Counted from the stretch's first letter, positions 48,054 to 57,550 are shown. The stretch is 64,000 nucleotides of DNA from an uncultured Flavobacteriales bacterium (GCA_943787725.1 CALSNM010000016.1:1-64000); one strand, 5' to 3'. Notes: generated by a model from the letters alone, not told the origin. Made by a program: numbers and translations.

Positions 48054-48968
48054 TTAGTCGAATTTCACCAAAAAAGCATCGCCAAAAGCAGATTGACGAA
48101 CTTCCTTTAAGCCCTGTTTTGCATCCTTTTTCTCTTTGTAGATTCCAACATAATATTTGTAATTAAATGGAGTAGTAGGATTTTCAATTTTAACTTCTTC
48201 GATTGTTTTGTTTAATGAGGTGAAATCAGGATTTGAAAGGCCAACAGGTCCTGTAGATGCCATTATTTGAATCTTCCATACAGGTTTAGTTTCTGCTATA
48301 GTATCCATTTTTTCAGGAGTTCGCATGGATATGTTGTGGTTTTTTTTTGCGAAATTTCGAAATGATCTAAATATTGCTGATGCAATTAAGTCTTGTCCTT
48401 TTTCACTGTTTAAGTACTTTTCTTCTTGTTTATTGGTCATAAAACCAGTTTCTACCAGGATAGCAGGCATTTTACTATCTTTTAGCACTTGTAAGTTGAA
48501 GCGTCTGTCTGTTTTTAGTTTGACACCTCGACTATTTCTTCCAGCCCTATTTTTAAATTGAGATTCTACCATATTAGCAAGTTCTGAGCTTTTTTTTGTG
48601 TTTAAATTGTGAATATGTGTTTCTGTCCCAAAAACTTCAGGTTTGGTTGATGAGTTGCAATGAATTGAAATAAAATAATTTGCTTTAATATCATTTGCGA
48701 TTTTTATTCTGTCGTTTAGCTCAATGAAAGTGTCTTTTTTTCGAGTATATATTGTTTCAACTTGATGACCTAAGTAGGTTTCGATGTATTCTCCAAATTG
48801 CAATGCCATTGAAAGATTAAGGTCTTTCTCTTGTTTTAATCCAGTGTCTGAACGAAGATTTCCTGGGTCTGTTCCTCCATGACCAGCATCAATGACAAGT
48901 ATAATTTTATTTTGAGAAAATCCAATTGAAACTGAGATGATTAATAATAATGTTAGTAATTTTTTCAT
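48054..48968 (-). CDS. N-acetylmuramoyl-L-alanine amidase (Amidase_3)
   Basis: About 304 residues from the internal ATG at 48968, which gives a clean signal peptide (MKKLLTLLLIISVSIGFSQ). The zinc-site motifs are VIDAGHGGTDPGN, YFISIHCNSS and ILVETGFMTN. The C-terminus resembles a SPOR-like or repeat cell-wall targeting part (YYVGIYKEKKDAKQGLKEV). It cleaves the amide between MurNAc and L-Ala in peptidoglycan. It is paired with an NlpC/P60 gene, four bases upstream. Confidence 0.9.
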   Translation of the reverse strand: MKKLLTLLLIISVSIGFSQNKIILVIDAGHGGTDPGNLRSDTGLKQEKDLNLSMALQFGEYIETYLGHQVETIYTRKKDTFIELNDRIKIANDIKANYFISIHCNSSTKPEVFGTETHIHNLNTKKSSELANMVESQFKNRAGRNSRGVKLKTDRRFNLQVLKDSKMPAILVETGFMTNKQEEKYLNSEKGQDLIASAIFRSFRNFAKKNHNISMRTPEKMDTIAETKPVWKIQIMASTGPVGLSNPDFTSLNKTIEEVKIENPTTPFNYKYYVGIYKEKKDAKQGLKEVRQSAFGDAFLVKFD

Positions 48969-48972
48969 TGCT

Positions 48973-49857
48973 TTAATCTTTAACAACCCGCGCGTAATAT
49001 TGAATTTTTGGTGTCCAGTAGCTATTATTTTCAATATTACTAATCATAATACCTTTACTTGAAGAAGCATGAATCATAGAAATGGAAGAGCCTTTTTCTG
49101 AAGAAACTATTCCAACATGTGAAATGTTTTTCTTGCTAGATCCAAAAAAGACTAAATCTCCTTTCATAGCTTGACCTGCTTTAATTTTTGAATATTTATC
49201 TCCTTGAGATTGCGCAGTTCTTGGAAGATTATATCCATGGTGTCTCATTATGTATTGCGTAAATCCAGAACAATCAAATCCTTTTTTTGAATTGCCTCCA
49301 TACAAGTAGGGAACTCCTATATAGCCTTTAGCATAAGAAATAATAATATCGCGTTGTCCTGTTTTGTTGGTGTTTGATGATAATGATTCTGCCTGAATAG
49401 GTGTATTTGCTGTTATTTCTTCAAATGGGATAGTGTTTTTAAATAATTCTTTAAAGATTGCGTATGTTTTTAACGCCTTTTTCTCACTTACTTTATTATT
49501 GAGATGTCTAATGTGATTTGCCATTCCAAGTTGCATATCATATATGTAGATATCAAATTTCCCGCTAAGTAACCTATCTGAATCTTGTTTCTTGAATTGC
49601 CTGAAATCTTCATAGGCATTGCTTGCTAAGTATTTTCTTCTCGTTTTAGATAGTTGGTATTCAGCTAGTGCATGAAATAGTTTTAATGTTGGACTGTTTT
49701 CAAACTCTTCTGTTTGCAATAGTTTATGCGAATTTTTATACACTTTTTTATAATTTCCTTGGTCGTAGTACATTTCAATATTATCCAGGCTTTTATTTTG
49801 AGAAAAACCATAAATTGAAAACATTATTAAAGGAATTACTATGAAATGAAACTTCAT
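48973..49857 (-). CDS. C40 family (NlpC/P60) peptidase
   Basis: About 294 residues from the ATG at 49857, with signal peptide MKFHFIVIPLIMFSIYGFSQ. The frame continues upstream but without signal features. The C-terminal domain has GVPYLYGGNSKKGFDCSGFT (catalytic Cys) and ISHVGIVSS (His). It is a peptidoglycan D,L-endopeptidase-type enzyme in the envelope, transcribed with the amidase. Confidence 0.9.
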   Translation of the reverse strand: MKFHFIVIPLIMFSIYGFSQNKSLDNIEMYYDQGNYKKVYKNSHKLLQTEEFENSPTLKLFHALAEYQLSKTRRKYLASNAYEDFRQFKKQDSDRLLSGKFDIYIYDMQLGMANHIRHLNNKVSEKKALKTYAIFKELFKNTIPFEEITANTPIQAESLSSNTNKTGQRDIIISYAKGYIGVPYLYGGNSKKGFDCSGFTQYIMRHHGYNLPRTAQSQGDKYSKIKAGQAMKGDLVFFGSSKKNISHVGIVSSEKGSSISMIHASSSKGIMISNIENNSYWTPKIQYYARVVKD

Positions 49858-49894
49858 ACTTAACTGCATAAGACAAAAAAAGATAATTAATGAA

Positions 49895-49902
49895 TATATT
49901 TG
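49895..49902 (+). promoter_or_regulatory. Putative -7 box for the serine hydrolase gene
   Basis: TATATTTG matches TAnnTTTG, about 120 bases before the chosen start at 50023, in the divergent gap with the NlpC/P60 gene. Confidence 0.4.
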
Positions 49903-50022
49903 TATCAAGTGAAAAATGTATGCCAACAATTAAATGTTAATTTACTTGGCTTAATACTATTGTTTTATGTTGTCATTGTCAATACTAAGCTAAGATTAAA
50001 GTATACCTATATGCACAGTAAT

Positions 50023-51558
50023 ATGCGAAGAAAGTTTCAGCAACTTGTATTTGTTTTTTTACTTATTCCTTTTTTCGGAATAAGTCAAAAAGCAACATTA
50101 AAAAGATTAGATAAGTACTTTCAAACAAATCTGGAAGCATGGAATATTCCTGGGATGTCTGTAGCAATAGTTAAAGATGATTCTCTGGTTTTTGCCAAAG
50201 GTTATGGAGTTAGAGACATTGTCACAAAAGAAGCAGTTGATGAAAATACACTTTTTGCGATAGCTTCGAATTCAAAATCATTCACTTCGGCAGCCTTAGC
50301 AATCTTGGTTGATCAAGATAAATTGAAATGGGACGATAAAGTGATAGATTACTTATCCTATTTTAAACTTTACGACCCATATGTGACTCATTCTATGACT
50401 ATCAGGGATTTACTTTCACATAGAAGTGGGTTGAAAACTTTCAGTGGTGATTTAATTTGGTATGGATCCTCGCATAGTCGGGAAGAAGTTATCAGAAGAG
50501 CAGGCTTTTTAAAGCCGAGGTATTCATTTAGAACGGAATTTGGTTACTCAAATATTATGTATTTAGCAGCGGGTCAAATAATACCCATAATTTGCAATAC
50601 CTCTTGGGATAATTTCGTGAAGACTCGCTTTTTTAAGCCACTTGGTATGACTAGAACAATTACTTCTGTTGAGGATATAAAAAGCATGAATAATGTTGCT
50701 ATTCCTCATAATAATATTGGAGGGACTAATATTAAAGTTGGTTATATGAATTGGGATAATATTGGGCCTGCCGGGAGTATTATTTCTTCTTCAAAGGATA
50801 TGTCTCAATGGCTAAGATTACATTTGAATGATGGGTATTTAAATGAAAAGTCAATTGTTTCTGGAGAACAAATAAGAGAGATGCGCCATCCGCATGTAAG
50901 CAAAAGGGTTGGAGTTGGTAGTGAGTCGTTGTGGCCTACAAAGCATTTTAGTTCTTATGGATTAGGATGGGATCTTTTTGATTATAACGGTTATAAAGTA
51001 GTTACACATGGAGGCGGTTACGATGGGATGATTTCCCAGACAGTAATGGTTCCAGAGCTAGATTTAGGATTTGTTATTTTAACAAATAATACAAACTCCT
51101 TACCCTATGCTCTCATGTTTTCTGTGTTAGATGAATATACAAATATGGACGAAAAACAAGATTGGGGGGATTTGTTTTTAGAATTTCATAAAAGTGGAAA
51201 AGAGGCGGAACAAAGAGAAGCTTATAGCAATGCGCAAAAAAGGGTTCCAGATACGAGACCATCTATGCCACTTGGTCAATATGTAGGTATATATTATGAC
51301 GAAATGTACGGTAAGGTAGAAGTAAAGCAAATCAATGGTAAATTAGAAGTTCAATTTTTACCAACTTCCATATTCTATGGGAATTTAGAGCATTGGCATT
51401 ATGACACCTTTACGATAGAAATGACAGCTGTGCCCTCCTTGAAAAAAGGAAAATGTAGTTTTGTAATTGATTCTCAGGGTGAGGTAGAAGAAATGAGAAT
51501 TGACATTCCTAATCCAGATTTTGATTTTACAGAGTTAGAGTTTAAAAAAATACAATAA
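50023..51558 (+). CDS. Serine hydrolase (beta-lactamase class C/esterase family)
   Basis: About 511 residues from the ATG at 50023, which gives signal peptide MRRKFQQLVFVFLLIPFFGI. The class C motifs are SxxK (IASNSKSF), YxN (FGYSNIMY) and a HxG motif (VTHGGGYDGM). A C-terminal region resembling DUF3471 follows (GQYVGIYYDEMYGKVEVK). It is a penicillin-binding or D-aminopeptidase-like esterase; the substrate is not predictable. It overlaps the start of bshB1 by one base, so the pair is co-translated. Confidence 0.85.
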   Translation: MRRKFQQLVFVFLLIPFFGISQKATLKRLDKYFQTNLEAWNIPGMSVAIVKDDSLVFAKGYGVRDIVTKEAVDENTLFAIASNSKSFTSAALAILVDQDKLKWDDKVIDYLSYFKLYDPYVTHSMTIRDLLSHRSGLKTFSGDLIWYGSSHSREEVIRRAGFLKPRYSFRTEFGYSNIMYLAAGQIIPIICNTSWDNFVKTRFFKPLGMTRTITSVEDIKSMNNVAIPHNNIGGTNIKVGYMNWDNIGPAGSIISSSKDMSQWLRLHLNDGYLNEKSIVSGEQIREMRHPHVSKRVGVGSESLWPTKHFSSYGLGWDLFDYNGYKVVTHGGGYDGMISQTVMVPELDLGFVILTNNTNSLPYALMFSVLDEYTNMDEKQDWGDLFLEFHKSGKEAEQREAYSNAQKRVPDTRPSMPLGQYVGIYYDEMYGKVEVKQINGKLEVQFLPTSIFYGNLEHWHYDTFTIEMTAVPSLKKGKCSFVIDSQGEVEEMRIDIPNPDFDFTELEFKKIQ

Positions 51559-52274
51559 TGAAACTAGATATTTTGGCTTTTGCCTCCCATCCAGATGACG
51601 TTGAGCTAGGCGCTTCTGGAACTTTAATGACGCATATTAATCAAGGCAAAAAAGTAGGTATTGTAGATCTAACTAAAGGAGAGTTGGGGAGCAGAGGTTC
51701 CGCAGAATTAAGAGCAAAGGAAGCTTTAGTTGCTTCTGAATTGATGGGTATTACTGCTAGGGTCAACTTAGATTTAGGAGATGGGTTTTTTAATAATTCA
51801 GAAAAAGAATTAAAGAAAGTAATTGAGCAAATCAGGTATTTTCAACCAGATGTTGTTTTGTGCAATGCTCATTCAGACAGACATCCAGATCATAGCAGAG
51901 GAAGTGAATTGGTTTCAAGAGCTTGTTTTTTAGCGGGTTTAAATAAAATTGAAACAAAGTTTAATGGAGAATATCAAACGCATTGGAGACCTCAATCAGT
52001 TTATCACTATATTCAAGATAACTGGATTGACCCTGACTTTGTAATTGATATTACCGAGTTGTTTGATCGAAAAATGGATGCTATTAATGCATATAGCTCA
52101 CAGTTTTTCAATCCCAAAAGTGATGAGCCATCCACTCCGATATCATCAATTGAGTTTATGGAGCATATTAAAGGCAGAGCAATTGCTTTTGGAAGAATAA
52201 TAGGAGTAAAATACGGTGAAGGATTTACCGTTGAAAGAGCGCTAGGGGTAAAAGATCTTACTTCATTAAAATAA
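51558..52274 (+). CDS. bshB1: Bacillithiol biosynthesis deacetylase BshB1
   Basis: A protein of 238 residues, LmbE/PIG-L fold. The zinc motif is ASHPDDVELGASGT, with the second His motif in AHSDRHPDHSRGSE. It hydrolyses GlcNAc-malate to GlcN-malate in bacillithiol synthesis, the low-molecular-weight thiol of many Bacteroidota. It is immediately downstream of the serine hydrolase. The pathway partner genes are not in this window. Confidence 0.93.
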   Translation: MKLDILAFASHPDDVELGASGTLMTHINQGKKVGIVDLTKGELGSRGSAELRAKEALVASELMGITARVNLDLGDGFFNNSEKELKKVIEQIRYFQPDVVLCNAHSDRHPDHSRGSELVSRACFLAGLNKIETKFNGEYQTHWRPQSVYHYIQDNWIDPDFVIDITELFDRKMDAINAYSSQFFNPKSDEPSTPISSIEFMEHIKGRAIAFGRIIGVKYGEGFTVERALGVKDLTSLK

Positions 52275-52354
52275 AAATGTTGAGAAGTCGTTTTCTGCAT
52301 GGCAGAAGTTATTCATATATAATACCTACTATTGTTATAAATTATAAGATAAAA

Positions 52355-53218
52355 ATGAAAAGAGTTTTTCTAATGGCCTTCGCGGCAATAGCATTTGTTT
52401 CATGTGAAGATGCTGAAACGGAACAATTAAATAATAGCACGGCAAATGTCGTCTCCGAAGAAAAAGATAGTGAAATATCATTGCTGAAACAGCAATTAGC
52501 AGAGAGTGATTCTACAATTAATTCTTATTTCTCTTATATTAATGAAATTAGAGATAACTTACAGATGATCTCGAAGGAACAGGAATTAATTGTTAATCTT
52601 CAAGGAAATCCGGAAGTTATTAGTGTTGATAATATTGATTTAATTCAAGAGTTAAAAACACTAGGAGTATTAATGTCTGAAAACGAAAATAAAATTGCAC
52701 AATTAAAATCCGCATTGAAAAACTCCAACTACCAAATGGATGAGTTTGAAGAAATGATAATGTCTTTGACGGAAGACGTTGAAATGAAAAACAGGGAGAT
52801 TTTTGAACTACAGCAAGAATTAGAAAATTTAGACGGCGCTTTTTCAGAATTGTTTGTTGCTTTTGAGGAGCAGACGGAAGAGCTTGCCATGATAAAGGGT
52901 GAAATGAATAACGCTTATTTTACTTTTGGCTCTAAAAGTGAATTAACAGATAATGGTGTTATTTCGAAAGAGGGGGGCTTTATCGGAATTGGTAAAATGA
53001 GCAAATTAAAAGATGACTTTAATAAAACGTACTTTACGGAAGTTAAAATATCAGAATTAACGGAAATTCCTTTGGGCGTTAAAAAAGCAGATATTGTTAC
53101 ATCGCATCCATCTGATTCATATGAATTAATAGGGGAGGATCCAATTGAAAAAATCGTGATTAAAGATGCTGCAGCTTTTTGGGGGGTATCTAAGTATTTG
53201 GTTTTAGTAGTTAAATAG
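52355..53218 (+). CDS. Coiled-coil lipoprotein, possibly Cbp1-like
   Basis: About 287 residues from the internal ATG at 52355 (MKRVFLMAFAAIAFVSCEDA, lipobox AFVSC). The centre is a long coiled coil (SLLKQQLAESDSTINSY onwards, heptads with Glu/Lys/Leu). A conserved-looking C-terminal globular part follows (FNKTYFTEVKISELTEIPLG, ADIVTSHPSDSYEL, KDAAAFWGVSKYLVLVVK). This C-terminal pattern resembles the Cbp1 family of Bacteroidota glycoprotein adhesins, but I make this from memory and it could be an unrelated lipoprotein. Confidence 0.6.
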   Translation: MKRVFLMAFAAIAFVSCEDAETEQLNNSTANVVSEEKDSEISLLKQQLAESDSTINSYFSYINEIRDNLQMISKEQELIVNLQGNPEVISVDNIDLIQELKTLGVLMSENENKIAQLKSALKNSNYQMDEFEEMIMSLTEDVEMKNREIFELQQELENLDGAFSELFVAFEEQTEELAMIKGEMNNAYFTFGSKSELTDNGVISKEGGFIGIGKMSKLKDDFNKTYFTEVKISELTEIPLGVKKADIVTSHPSDSYELIGEDPIEKIVIKDAAAFWGVSKYLVLVVK

Positions 53219-53248
53219 ATCAATTTATTATCAATACTGAAATGAATC

Positions 53249-55684
53249 TTAAGTGTTTTTTATAGAACGTATACTAGATTTTACCCCTATAACACACACG
53301 TCGTCTATTTGCTCTAATTGTCCTTTCCAATTTTCAAAAGTATCATCAATGATGATTTTTTGTTCCTCCATGGTTTTGTCTTGAATAGATAGAAGTAGTT
53401 TTTTAAACGCTTTTGATTTAAATTTTTTTTCCTTTTCTCCCCCAAACTGGTCAACATATCCATCGGAGAAGATATAAATAGTATCTTCTTTTTCTAATTC
53501 AAATGTATGCGTGGTGTAGGGCTGTGGCTTGCGAAATTTACCAATGGGTTGTTTGTCTGCTTTTGTTTCCAGTACTTCACCTTTTCGGATGATCCAAAGC
53601 GGGTTATGAGCACCTGCATAGCGGAGTTTTTTATTCTCAAGAGAACATAGAGCGATATCCATTCCATCTTGAACGCCTTCTTCGGATTTTTCAAATTCTT
53701 GCACTACAATTTCTCTTGTTTTGTCGAGAATTTTTCCTGGGTCGGTTAAACCATGCTCTCTGACACTTCTATTTAGACCGTTATTACACACAACACTTAC
53801 CATTGCTCCTGGAACTCCATGTCCAGTGCAGTCTGCCGCCGCAAACATTATTTTCCCATCTCTTTGTTCTAGCCAATAAAAATCTCCTGCAACAATATCT
53901 TTTGGTTTGTATAAGATGAAACTATCCTTTAAGTATTCTTTTACAATTCTCGCGGTAGGAAGTATAGCTGATTGAATGCGCTTGGCATAATTAATAGAAG
54001 CCAAAATTTCTTGGTTCTTTTCCTCTAATTGGTCAAAAGCTTCATCTACTTTTTCTTTTTGCCCTTCAATAATCAATTTTTGTTTAGCGGTTATTCTAAA
54101 CCTATTAAAAATAAACCCTCCAAAAATAAGTGCCAATGCTAATCCCCCAAATAAAAAATACTTTTCTTCCTGTTGTTTTATCGCTTCTATTTGATGTTGC
54201 TTGTTTTCTGCTTTTTCTGCGGCCAGCAGAGCATCAGCTATCTTGATCTCTTCTATTGCCATTATGCTGTCTGTAGCGGCCTTTTTTTCATATTGGTATT
54301 GGTATTCTTGTCGGATTACTGCTTTTTGGTTTTCTATACTGTTAATGCTATCTTTTGTTGCTGTGTATAGTTCGAACATTTCCAAACTTTTTTTATGGTT
54401 CCCTATTTTCTTGTAAATTTTCCATAACGAGTAAGTGCTTAGTTTAATTTTTTCTGCGGTACCCATTTTCTTTGCCAAAACTAGTGCTCGATTATTATGG
54501 CTAAGTGCTTTTTCGTATTCACCTAGCTCAAAATAAGCTTCTCCAATATTTACCAAGTGTCCAGGAATTTCCATCTGATATCCAATTTCTTCAACTATTT
54601 TCAGACTTTTCGAAAAAAAATCTATTGCCATTTCAAAATCTCTTTTGTATTTATAAATTGTCCCAATATTATTCAGGGCAGTTGCTATTCCATGTTGATT
54701 GCCAATATCTTTCGCTATTGATAGGTGTTGGAGAAAGTAGTCCATTGCAGTGTCATAATCACCTTGGTATTTATGAATAAGTCCCATGTTATTTAGGTTA
54801 TTCGATATGCCTAATTTATTCCCAATTTCTTTATCCAATTTAATACTTTTTGTAAATATATCCATCGCCTTGCCATAATCACCTTGTTGAATATAAATGC
54901 CACCTATGTTTTGCCATGCACTCGAGATCCCGTGCTTGTCACCTGTGTCTTCATCCAGCTTTATGCTTTGGGAAAAGTAGTCAATAGCTTTATTGTAGTT
55001 TCCTTGCTCCGAATAAACAATTCCTATGCTGTTAAAGCTGATTGCGAGCATCTTTTTATCATCAATTTCGTTACTTATTTTTATGCTTCGTAAGTAGTAG
55101 TCAATAGCTTTATTGAAATCGCCTTGCGTCCTTAAAATAACTCCAATTCTATTTAAAGAGATTGCCATTCCTGTCTTATCGGTAATATCTTTACTTATTT
55201 CTATGCTTTGCTCATACAGGCCAATGGCCTTATCGTAATTTCCTTGCTTTCTGAAAATCTCACCTATTCTGATTAATGCTCTTGCTTTACTTTTTTTATT
55301 ACCAATTTTATCGCTTATTGCAATACTTTGGTAGCAGTATTCTGCTGCTTTTTCAAAATATCCTTGGGTTTCACAAAAAGCTCCCTTGTAGTTTAGGTTT
55401 CTGGACTTGGTTTTTAGTATGCATTCTCTTTCCTTCCTGCTGAGCTCTTTTTTTAGGTTTAGAGAGCACAGGCTGTCGACCTTCCTATTTAATTCTAAAA
55501 ATAATGCAGTATCAATTTTATAAACGGTCTTTTCCCAAGCTATCCAGGCATTCAAAATAGTTGTATCATGCTTAGCTTTTTTAATAACCTGTTGCAACGA
55601 GTCAACTTCTGCTTCCTTATCTTTTGATAATTGAGCAACACCAATCAATGGAATCGTAATTAATATGAATAGTAGCTTTCTCAA
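53249..55684 (-). CDS. TPR sensor with SpoIIE family protein phosphatase
   Basis: A protein of 811 residues with a signal peptide (LFILITIPLIGVAQ) and many TPR units of about 40 residues (for example GKAMDIFTKSIKLDKEIGNK, ALNNIGTIYKYKRDFEMAID). A cytoplasmic-side membrane helix (YFLFGGLALALIFGGFIF) and a coiled coil follow. The C-terminal PP2C-type SpoIIE phosphatase has YKPKDIVAGDFYWLEQ, AAADCTGHGVPGAM and FSDGYVDQFGG. It is a periplasmic TPR sensor driving a serine phosphatase, probably in an anti-sigma-factor antagonist cascade. The partner anti-sigma proteins are not in this window. It is intact, unlike the relative at 1-3036. Confidence 0.93.
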   Translation of the reverse strand: MRKLLFILITIPLIGVAQLSKDKEAEVDSLQQVIKKAKHDTTILNAWIAWEKTVYKIDTALFLELNRKVDSLCSLNLKKELSRKERECILKTKSRNLNYKGAFCETQGYFEKAAEYCYQSIAISDKIGNKKSKARALIRIGEIFRKQGNYDKAIGLYEQSIEISKDITDKTGMAISLNRIGVILRTQGDFNKAIDYYLRSIKISNEIDDKKMLAISFNSIGIVYSEQGNYNKAIDYFSQSIKLDEDTGDKHGISSAWQNIGGIYIQQGDYGKAMDIFTKSIKLDKEIGNKLGISNNLNNMGLIHKYQGDYDTAMDYFLQHLSIAKDIGNQHGIATALNNIGTIYKYKRDFEMAIDFFSKSLKIVEEIGYQMEIPGHLVNIGEAYFELGEYEKALSHNNRALVLAKKMGTAEKIKLSTYSLWKIYKKIGNHKKSLEMFELYTATKDSINSIENQKAVIRQEYQYQYEKKAATDSIMAIEEIKIADALLAAEKAENKQHQIEAIKQQEEKYFLFGGLALALIFGGFIFNRFRITAKQKLIIEGQKEKVDEAFDQLEEKNQEILASINYAKRIQSAILPTARIVKEYLKDSFILYKPKDIVAGDFYWLEQRDGKIMFAAADCTGHGVPGAMVSVVCNNGLNRSVREHGLTDPGKILDKTREIVVQEFEKSEEGVQDGMDIALCSLENKKLRYAGAHNPLWIIRKGEVLETKADKQPIGKFRKPQPYTTHTFELEKEDTIYIFSDGYVDQFGGEKEKKFKSKAFKKLLLSIQDKTMEEQKIIIDDTFENWKGQLEQIDDVCVIGVKSSIRSIKNT

Positions 55685-55780
55685 TATTGGTTAAATTAAA
55701 TTACATGCAGTAAAAGGCATGAAGTAATTATAAAGCTACAAAACTTATTAAATTAATTTAACTTATGGTTAGTTTATTAT

Positions 55781-56635
55781 CTAAATCTCTAAGTTTCTCT
55801 TCTTAAGCAGCGGTTTAATGTGTTTTTCTAGGTTTGAATGGTAGAAGTTTTTTACTTCCATACTAAACTCTTTTTCACCTTCGCCAGCATTGCCTGACCG
55901 AATAAACTTCGTGTAATCAAAGTTTTTATGGTCTGGATCTTTTCTTTCTCCAAATTTATCTTGGTGTTGCTTCATGTATTCAAGTGATGTTTTTTTCATC
56001 ACTCTTTCCATGTCAACATTTGAAAAATCAATATTAAGAAATGCACATATTTTTTTTGTCGTATTTTCTTTTTCCTTAACTAGCTCATTGTATGTGAGGT
56101 ATAGAATATCTTTCTTCTTTTTATTTTCTAACCAAGGGTCGTTAAAATAAAACCAATTACCATTGTCATTTTTCATTTTACTCTGAGAAAATTTCTCTAA
56201 CGATAAATCGGGGTTTCCATAACTCACTTTTTGCTGGTATAGGGAGTACATGGCATCCAGGCCGTTCCTGATTACAAAAATCACTTTACCGTTTACCATC
56301 GGATCAAATTCTTTGTATGGATCGTGTGTTTTTATGATCCTAGGTTGAGATAGCTCTTTATTTGCAGTAATTCCCTCATAGACATCGTTTTTTATCCAAG
56401 GTGATACATCGCCCAAATGATCGAAATTATATTCTCCGTCGGTAGTTATTTGGTACAACATCATCTGCAAGAGCGTCGTGCCCGATCTGGGATAAGTTAC
56501 GATGTAAATATCAGTTTTGTCATAGCCAAAATCATCCATGTAGATTTTGTAGGTGATATGTTTTTTTAATTGCAGAAATCGATTAATCCACCTGTCGGTA
56601 AACTTCTCTAGCCAATTGAGTAATTTTCGATACAT
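55781..56635 (-). CDS. Sulfotransferase domain protein
   Basis: A protein of 284 residues of the PAPS-dependent sulfotransferase family. The 5'-phosphosulfate loop is TYPRSGTTLLQMMLYQ, a later PAPS/dimer-like motif is VIFVIRNGLDAMYSLYQQ, and the C-terminal part includes RSGNAGEGEKEFS. It transfers a sulfo group to an unknown acceptor, perhaps a surface glycan or lipid. A second sulfotransferase-like domain is fused to the phosphodiesterase at 19430. Confidence 0.9.
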   Translation of the reverse strand: MYRKLLNWLEKFTDRWINRFLQLKKHITYKIYMDDFGYDKTDIYIVTYPRSGTTLLQMMLYQITTDGEYNFDHLGDVSPWIKNDVYEGITANKELSQPRIIKTHDPYKEFDPMVNGKVIFVIRNGLDAMYSLYQQKVSYGNPDLSLEKFSQSKMKNDNGNWFYFNDPWLENKKKKDILYLTYNELVKEKENTTKKICAFLNIDFSNVDMERVMKKTSLEYMKQHQDKFGERKDPDHKNFDYTKFIRSGNAGEGEKEFSMEVKNFYHSNLEKHIKPLLKKRNLEI

Positions 56636-56648
56636 ATTATCTGGTACT

Positions 56649-56680
56649 AAAAAGCCGAAACATTTAAGAATCGGCTTTTT
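56649..56680 (-). terminator. Intrinsic terminator after the mini-lipoprotein trio
   Basis: A ten-bp stem AAAAAGCCGA / TCGGCTTTTT, with T runs, separates the three lipoprotein genes from the sulfotransferase gene on the minus strand. Confidence 0.85.
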
Positions 56681-56703
56681 ATAAAATAATTTAATAAGAT
56701 TAT

Positions 56704-56970
56704 TTAATCTAGTTCACAAGTAGACGTGTATGTGACGGGTACTTCCGTAAATGCACCGTTTACATAAGTGTAAGTAGTACTTTCCCTTTCAGTTGATACA
56801 CAAGCGCCTTTTGCATGTGTTTTTTTCGCGTCTTTGATGGTGTATGTGTATGTGTCAGCATCAGAGCTCAGCGAACTAGTATTGATGCACGTGCAAGTAA
56901 AATCTTTTTTACAAGAAGAACTAAACAATGCTGTGCTAAAAGCTCCCAATAAGTATAGATATTTTTTCAT
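56704..56970 (-). CDS. Cysteine-rich mini-lipoprotein (copy C)
   Basis: An 88-residue lipoprotein (ALFSSSCKKDFTCTC). The lipidated Cys is followed by a CxC motif and two more cysteines near GACVST and STCELD. The Tyr/Thr-rich C-terminal half (TYTYVNGAF, TYTSTCEL) suggests beta-strands. It is paralogous to the two upstream genes. Third in the tandem; a terminator follows. The function is unknown; lipidation plus a conserved Cys pattern suggests a disulfide-linked surface protein. Confidence 0.75.
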   Translation of the reverse strand: MKKYLYLLGAFSTALFSSSCKKDFTCTCINTSSLSSDADTYTYTIKDAKKTHAKGACVSTERESTTYTYVNGAFTEVPVTYTSTCELD

Positions 56971-56985
56971 TTTAATTAAGTTTTA

Positions 56986-57252
56986 TTATTTTAATTCACA
57001 ATCTTGCGAGTAAGTATAAGTATATGTAGTAGAACCATATGTGTAGGAATATGTCGTTTCTCTGTTTAAACAGTTAGATTGAGCTGCATGCTTACTAGCT
57101 TCCTTTATAGTTGTTTGATCAACGTTAACATCGGTTGAAGTTACTCCATTATAAGTGTAGGATGTTGTACATTCACATGTATAATCTTTCTTACAAGATG
57201 ATGTAAACAATACTGCGAATAATCCAGAAAATAAGTAAATCGTTTTTTTCAT
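56986..57252 (-). CDS. Cysteine-rich mini-lipoprotein (copy B)
   Basis: An 88-residue lipoprotein (VLFTSSCKKDYTCECTTSY) with the same layout as its neighbours: lipobox, CxC, a middle Cys (SNCLNR) and a C-terminal CELK. It is 15 bases upstream of copy C and the second of the tandem. The spacing suggests one transcript. It is Tyr/Thr-rich (TTYSYTYGSTTYTYTY). The function is unknown. Confidence 0.75.
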   Translation of the reverse strand: MKKTIYLFSGLFAVLFTSSCKKDYTCECTTSYTYNGVTSTDVNVDQTTIKEASKHAAQSNCLNRETTYSYTYGSTTYTYTYSQDCELK

Positions 57253-57276
57253 AATAATTTTGGGTTTAAATAGTTG

Positions 57277-57519
57277 TTATTTAAGTTCGCAAGTGCTGGT
57301 GAAAACATAATCCGTACCAGAATAAGACCAAGTGTCTTCAGTTGAGATGCAGTAGGCTTTTGCTTGCTTTTTTGTAGCATCTTTAACTGTGGTTGTGGAA
57401 ATACTGGCATCCGTACTAATTGAATTTGTTGCTGTACATTCACATACAAAGTCTTTTTTGCATGAACTACTAAATAAAGCAAAAGAAATACCTCCAAACA
57501 AGGTTAAATATTTTTTCAT
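57277..57519 (-). CDS. Cysteine-rich mini-lipoprotein (copy A)
   Basis: An 80-residue lipoprotein (ALFSSSCKKDFVCECTATN) with the shared Cys pattern (Cys at lipobox, CEC, AYCIST, TCELK). First of the tandem, 24 bases upstream of copy B. Its signal peptide and KKD-C-C core are closest to copy C. The trio is probably the result of tandem duplication. Confidence 0.75.
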   Translation of the reverse strand: MKKYLTLFGGISFALFSSSCKKDFVCECTATNSISTDASISTTTVKDATKKQAKAYCISTEDTWSYSGTDYVFTSTCELK

Positions 57520-57550
57520 AGTAATTAAGTTAAATTGTGTTAAATTTTCT

